Made by a program: the position numbers and the translations under genes. The notes under the pieces are model-generated. The model made no database searches. It saw only the letters and a list, made by a program, of their open reading frames with translations, and was not told the DNA's origin. 20,316 bases of DNA, from the IMG/VR virus record IMGVR_UViG_3300013004_000236, positions 1-20,316 of that record; one strand, 5' to 3'. This document shows positions 17,686-20,316 of this stretch, piece by piece. The stretch is from a virus. How positions within the stretch are numbered: the first letter of the stretch is position 1; every line of letters begins with the position of its first letter.

Positions 17686-19521
17686 TTAAGAGAAAGTTAC
17701 GGATTGGAAGTTTTTAACTGAAACTCTAATATCTTTTCCTGGATATCTGATTTGATATATTTGGTTTGGTTCGGCAAACAAAGTATCATCAATTGGTTGT
17801 ATTTGTCTTGTTTCAGGATTACTATAAGTCATAGATGTTTCAGATGAAGAATACTGCCCTCCAACATTATTGAATACTTGTAAATCTGTAACAGTAATAA
17901 CTCCGTTTTGATTTTGTATAATACTCTTTAACTCTGAAAGGAATACATTTTGACCTAATTGTCTTGTTGAAGGGTCAAAGTATGCGGTTACATTATTTAT
18001 AACATCTGATATAATTTGTCCTGAATTTTGCGTTGCTTGTAATACAACTGAAACTGTAACTGATAAATCGATTACATCCGCACTCTTTACAGATATATAA
18101 TCGTTCATCATTCTATAATTCGAAAGATAATTTGCAATATTTTGTTTTAATGTATTTGATACCAAGTTTGTTAATTTACCTGAAGTATCATAAGATAATA
18201 TTTGAATATCTACTTTATTATCTAATTCTGTAATTGCAACTTTTGCAGGTGCACCGAATTGTGCGGGCATCGTTCTAATTAAAGCTTCATAATCTTGAAC
18301 GGTAACCGCTCTTTTCTGTGCTGCGAAGTTGAAGGAAACAAAGTTTCTGACTTCCTCTGTTGTAGGTGCGTTTGCCCCGCCCACAGCTGCGGTTACGTTA
18401 TTACATCTTAAAGAACCAACAACAGAAGTATTTGTTGTCTCTGACGGACCATTAACAAAGAATGAAACCGTACCAATTTGGTTTATAACATTAACACCTA
18501 AATTAGTCGCTAAACCACCACCGACTCTATATTGAATAAATAAAGTAGAGTTTGGTGTTAGGGTTGAACCTAATGAAAAGTTATTAAAATAAGATTGTAA
18601 ATTAAGAGGGGTACCAAGATTTGTAAACTGATTTAACGCGTCTTGCGCTGAGTTTGTACCTCCTCCGAAAACGATTCTTTTGAAACCTTCGGGTGTAAAC
18701 TCAGATATGAACCTGTTACTTGTTTGAATATATTTACCCACTTTAGTACCTGGTTGGTCTGAAACTTTGGTTGGGTCTTCTACAAAGATTCTATCTTCTG
18801 CCAATGCATCAACCTCATACCATCTATTTGCGGAACCTAAAAACTCGGCAGCGGTTGGAACGTTCCCGTAGTCCGTACCATTTTTTAACAAAACACTTGT
18901 AATACCTAACACATTCTTTTCAGGTAAAAATAATTCAAAGAATGGTCTAACATCACCGGCATTTATAATTCTTTTGAATACCTTTGTAATACCATTAACA
19001 ACCAATTCTCTTTTTGTAATTGTATAGTTGATAAGAACACCATTACTATTAAAGTTCGGTATTTTTAATCTATTCAAATTACCTTGTGAATTGTATGGAG
19101 ATGCAAAATCTATATCGTATAAATTTTCAAATGCCTGTCCCGCCCCTTGAATCTGTGACCCACGGTACAAAATACCCAAATATCTTTCGTCTTCTTTATC
19201 ACCAAAAGCAGGTACGGTAATTGAGAAATCAACAAGAGATACCGAAGGTCTTAACCCCGGAATCTTCAATCCGTATGTTCTGGCAATATTATATATAGAG
19301 GACTTTTGTTGAGCATAAAGTAATACCGTCTCTTGTATACTTCTATCAATATGATAATGTAAGTTGTCCGCAACTGCTGCGTTCAAATCCAAGAACACAG
19401 AAAATACAGAAGCATCACTAAAATCTTGTATTAAGTCAGGATAGTAAGCCCTTACGTAGTTATATAGTTCGAGCCTTATTCCTTCGAAATCCCTTACTGT
19501 ATATGATATTTTGTTTGCCAT
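17686..19521 (-). CDS. Baseplate wedge protein, gp6/baseplate-J-like
   Basis: This 611-residue protein is close to T4 gp6 (660). The N-terminus (residues 6-92) has the usual wedge pattern: YTVRDFEGIRLEL, then DLNAAVADNLHYHIDRSIQE and a LYAQQKSSIYNIARTYGLKIPG helix-turn. The C-terminal part from about 387 has the baseplate-J signature: FAAQKRAVTVQDYEALIRTMP, then VAITELDNKVDIQIL and a region with NIANYLSNYRMMNDYISVKS leading into repeated beta strands. In T4, gp6 forms the iris-like ring joining wedges and drives the baseplate shape change at contraction, which is the expected role here. The ATG at 19521 follows the gp25-like stop by 5 bases. An 84-nt spacer follows it. The family assignment is by pattern but strong, as neighbours and order agree. 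Confidence 0.9.
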   Translation of the reverse strand: MANKISYTVRDFEGIRLELYNYVRAYYPDLIQDFSDASVFSVFLDLNAAVADNLHYHIDRSIQETVLLYAQQKSSIYNIARTYGLKIPGLRPSVSLVDFSITVPAFGDKEDERYLGILYRGSQIQGAGQAFENLYDIDFASPYNSQGNLNRLKIPNFNSNGVLINYTITKRELVVNGITKVFKRIINAGDVRPFFELFLPEKNVLGITSVLLKNGTDYGNVPTAAEFLGSANRWYEVDALAEDRIFVEDPTKVSDQPGTKVGKYIQTSNRFISEFTPEGFKRIVFGGGTNSAQDALNQFTNLGTPLNLQSYFNNFSLGSTLTPNSTLFIQYRVGGGLATNLGVNVINQIGTVSFFVNGPSETTNTSVVGSLRCNNVTAAVGGANAPTTEEVRNFVSFNFAAQKRAVTVQDYEALIRTMPAQFGAPAKVAITELDNKVDIQILSYDTSGKLTNLVSNTLKQNIANYLSNYRMMNDYISVKSADVIDLSVTVSVVLQATQNSGQIISDVINNVTAYFDPSTRQLGQNVFLSELKSIIQNQNGVITVTDLQVFNNVGGQYSSSETSMTYSNPETRQIQPIDDTLFAEPNQIYQIRYPGKDIRVSVKNFQSVTFS

Positions 19522-19526
19522 TATTA

Positions 19527-19994
19527 TTAAATATTTATTATGATAAAATCACTTTGTGAAAAAGTGGCAGAATCTGTTGAGTAATCTATTTTTATTTTTG
19601 CCGTATAATCTGCGGTTCCTTTACCAGGTACTCTGAAAATGTAGGGTAAATCATCAGATACTATGTTTTGAGCCCCTATCGGTCCTTCCTCATCTTGTGT
19701 GGCAGCTTCGATTGAAATATTATTAACAATCAAGTTTGGCATAAAAGTGTTGATTGCGTCTCTTATGTCTGATTCTATCGCACTGAAAGTTAAACCATCA
19801 TACGGTTCAAAAATAAATTCATATATTCTTGTTCCAAAAGTTGGTAAATAATATCTTGAGCCTTTCCTTGTAAGTATTAAATGTAGAAGTGCCGCTCTTA
19901 CTTCGTCTTTCTGAAGTTCAGTAAGTTGTAAATAATCCCCCTTTTTGGAATCTCTAAACGGAAAATTTATACCATAAGTTAAACCATCTGCCAT
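19527..19994 (-). CDS. Baseplate wedge protein, GPW/gp25-like
   Basis: The product is 155 residues (T4 gp25 is 132). It shows the family pattern: an N-terminal YGINFPFRDSKKGDY, a helix ELQKDEVRAALLHLILTRKG, then SRYYLPTFGTRIYEFIFEP (residues 46-64) with the conserved G-x-R and FEP, a second helix from about 70, and closing beta strands with YTAKIKIDY. GPW/gp25 proteins join the sheath-facing inner baseplate to the gp6 wedge. Despite the older 'lysozyme' label, the family is structural. The direct neighbour is the gp6-like gene five bases downstream, as expected for a contractile tail. The leader (TATTTATCAAT before the ATG) has no Shine-Dalgarno sequence and carries a weaker form of the recurrent motif at 19997-20005. 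The same fold also occurs in R-type pyocins, type VI secretion and extracellular injection systems, but the wider context favours phage. Confidence 0.93.
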   Translation of the reverse strand: MADGLTYGINFPFRDSKKGDYLQLTELQKDEVRAALLHLILTRKGSRYYLPTFGTRIYEFIFEPYDGLTFSAIESDIRDAINTFMPNLIVNNISIEAATQDEEGPIGAQNIVSDDLPYIFRVPGKGTADYTAKIKIDYSTDSATFSQSDFIIINI

Positions 19995-20013
19995 ATTGAT
20001 AAATATATCTACA

Positions 20014-20199
20014 TTATTTTTTTATTGTAGTATTACCTTTTTGTCCTTTTGGCTCGAACGCACAGTGTCTACAATTATTTCCGCAGCAATATCCCCTATC
20101 AATATGGTATTGTTCAGTAAATACTAATCTTGTTCCATCCATGTAATAATGAGAAGGGAGAAGTTTAAACTTCTCCCCATCTTTTTTTTCTTTTTCCAT
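20014..20199 (-). CDS. DUF5522-like small Cys protein
   Basis: This 61-residue protein has the pattern HYYMDGTRLVFTEQYHIDRG at 17-36, then GYCCGNNCRHC with C38, C39, C43 and C46 and H45. This matches, from memory, the DUF5522 family of short proteins common in Bacteroidota: an 'F-T-E-x-Y-H-x-x-R-G-Y-C-C-G-x-x-C-R-H-C-P' core, with A in place of the usual P after the last Cys. The four Cys suggest metal (zinc or iron) binding, but the function of the family is unknown to me. Residues 1-12 and 51-61 are Lys/Glu-rich tails. Its ATG lies 3 bases after the stop of the 37-residue gene, and it precedes the gp25-like gene by 19 nt, so it is probably transcribed with the baseplate genes. Whether it is in the virion is unknown. 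Confidence 0.85.
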   Translation of the reverse strand: MEKEKKDGEKFKLLPSHYYMDGTRLVFTEQYHIDRGYCCGNNCRHCAFEPKGQKGNTTIKK

Positions 20200-20202
20200 A
20201 TC

Positions 20203-20316
20203 TTATGCAGTTGTTACTTCACAAGCCCCTCCAGCACAAGCGACCTCACCACTCAAATTTGTATCATCATCTAATTCAATAATGTTAGACAAATCAACAT
20301 CTTTTAATGTTTCCAT
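20203..20316 (-). CDS. 37-residue Cys-containing peptide (start at window edge)
   Basis: The frame reads from an ATG at the last three bases of the window to TAA at 20203-20205. The product starts METLKDVDLSNIIELDDD and ends GEVACAGGACEVTTA. It is acidic, with C27 and C32 in a VACAGGACEV stretch, and the Cys-x4-Cys spacing could allow a disulfide or a metal site. Because the window ends at the ATG, this could be an internal Met of a longer gene. It is 3 bases from the DUF5522-like gene. I do not recognise the family. A Gly-Gly within a short peptide recalls leader-type precursors of the Bacteroidota, but nothing here proves processing. Confidence 0.55.
   Translation of the reverse strand: METLKDVDLSNIIELDDDTNLSGEVACAGGACEVTTA

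Noticed and set aside
19527-19994. Type VI secretion or extracellular injection system instead of phage
   Set aside because: gp25-like and J-like proteins occur in those systems too. However, no AAA+ ATPase, PAAR spike, TssA-C or effector genes are visible, and the large fibre-type genes fit a phage better. The window alone cannot exclude it entirely.

Overview
The window looks like part of the virion (tail/baseplate) region of a large contractile-tailed, T4-like phage. The likely host is a member of the Bacteroidota, possibly a flavobacterium-like or marine lineage. Phage identity rests on a GPW/gp25-type baseplate wedge protein followed directly by a gp6/baseplate-J-type protein, the same order as in T4, and then a run of very large, Asn/Thr/Tyr-rich, beta-type proteins with no metabolic genes among them. 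The host inference rests on four things: SprB-like repeats (a family best known from Bacteroidota gliding adhesins), a DUF5522-type CC-x3-C-x2-C protein (common in Bacteroidota), AT-rich DNA, and gene starts that mostly lack a Shine-Dalgarno sequence at useful spacing. No database search was possible, so the host is an inference.

Layout, read leftward because nearly everything is on the minus strand. At the right edge there is a 37-residue Cys-containing peptide (20203-20316) and a DUF5522-like protein (20014-20199). Then come gp25-like (19527-19994) and gp6/J-like (17686-19521). An 84-nt spacer with a perfect 16-bp palindrome and a promoter-like motif precedes cluster A (17601 to 8574). Cluster A holds a giant 1822-residue protein with an internal 53-residue hydrophobic stretch, two unrecognised proteins, and a PKD-domain protein, all overlapping by 4-14 nt. 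A 37-nt spacer with the same motif precedes cluster B (8536 to 2275). Cluster B holds an unrecognised 302-residue protein, a 993-residue protein with a possible P2 gpI-like segment, a 715-residue protein made of seven SprB-like modules, and a 73-residue protein. Their junctions are 1-nt overlaps or a 3-nt gap. A lone rightward gene of 58 codons (2102-2278) converges on the end of cluster B. It diverges from the last gene, a long fibre- or adhesin-like protein with Thr-Pro linkers that runs off the left edge (1-1995).

Taken together, gp25-like and gp6-like would form the inner baseplate wedge. The large proteins after them sit where T4 keeps gp7-gp12, and they probably build the outer baseplate, fibre attachments and host-recognition surface. 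Several carry immunoglobulin-like folds (CarboxypepD_reg-like, PKD, SprB), and the terminal ones look like adhesins. A 17-nt sequence is identical upstream of clusters A and B, and a 13-nt relative lies upstream of the left-edge gene. It is the best candidate here for a phage-specific late promoter. There are no intergenic stretches above 300 bases, and I saw no tRNA, rRNA, CRISPR array, insertion sequence or convincing intrinsic terminator.
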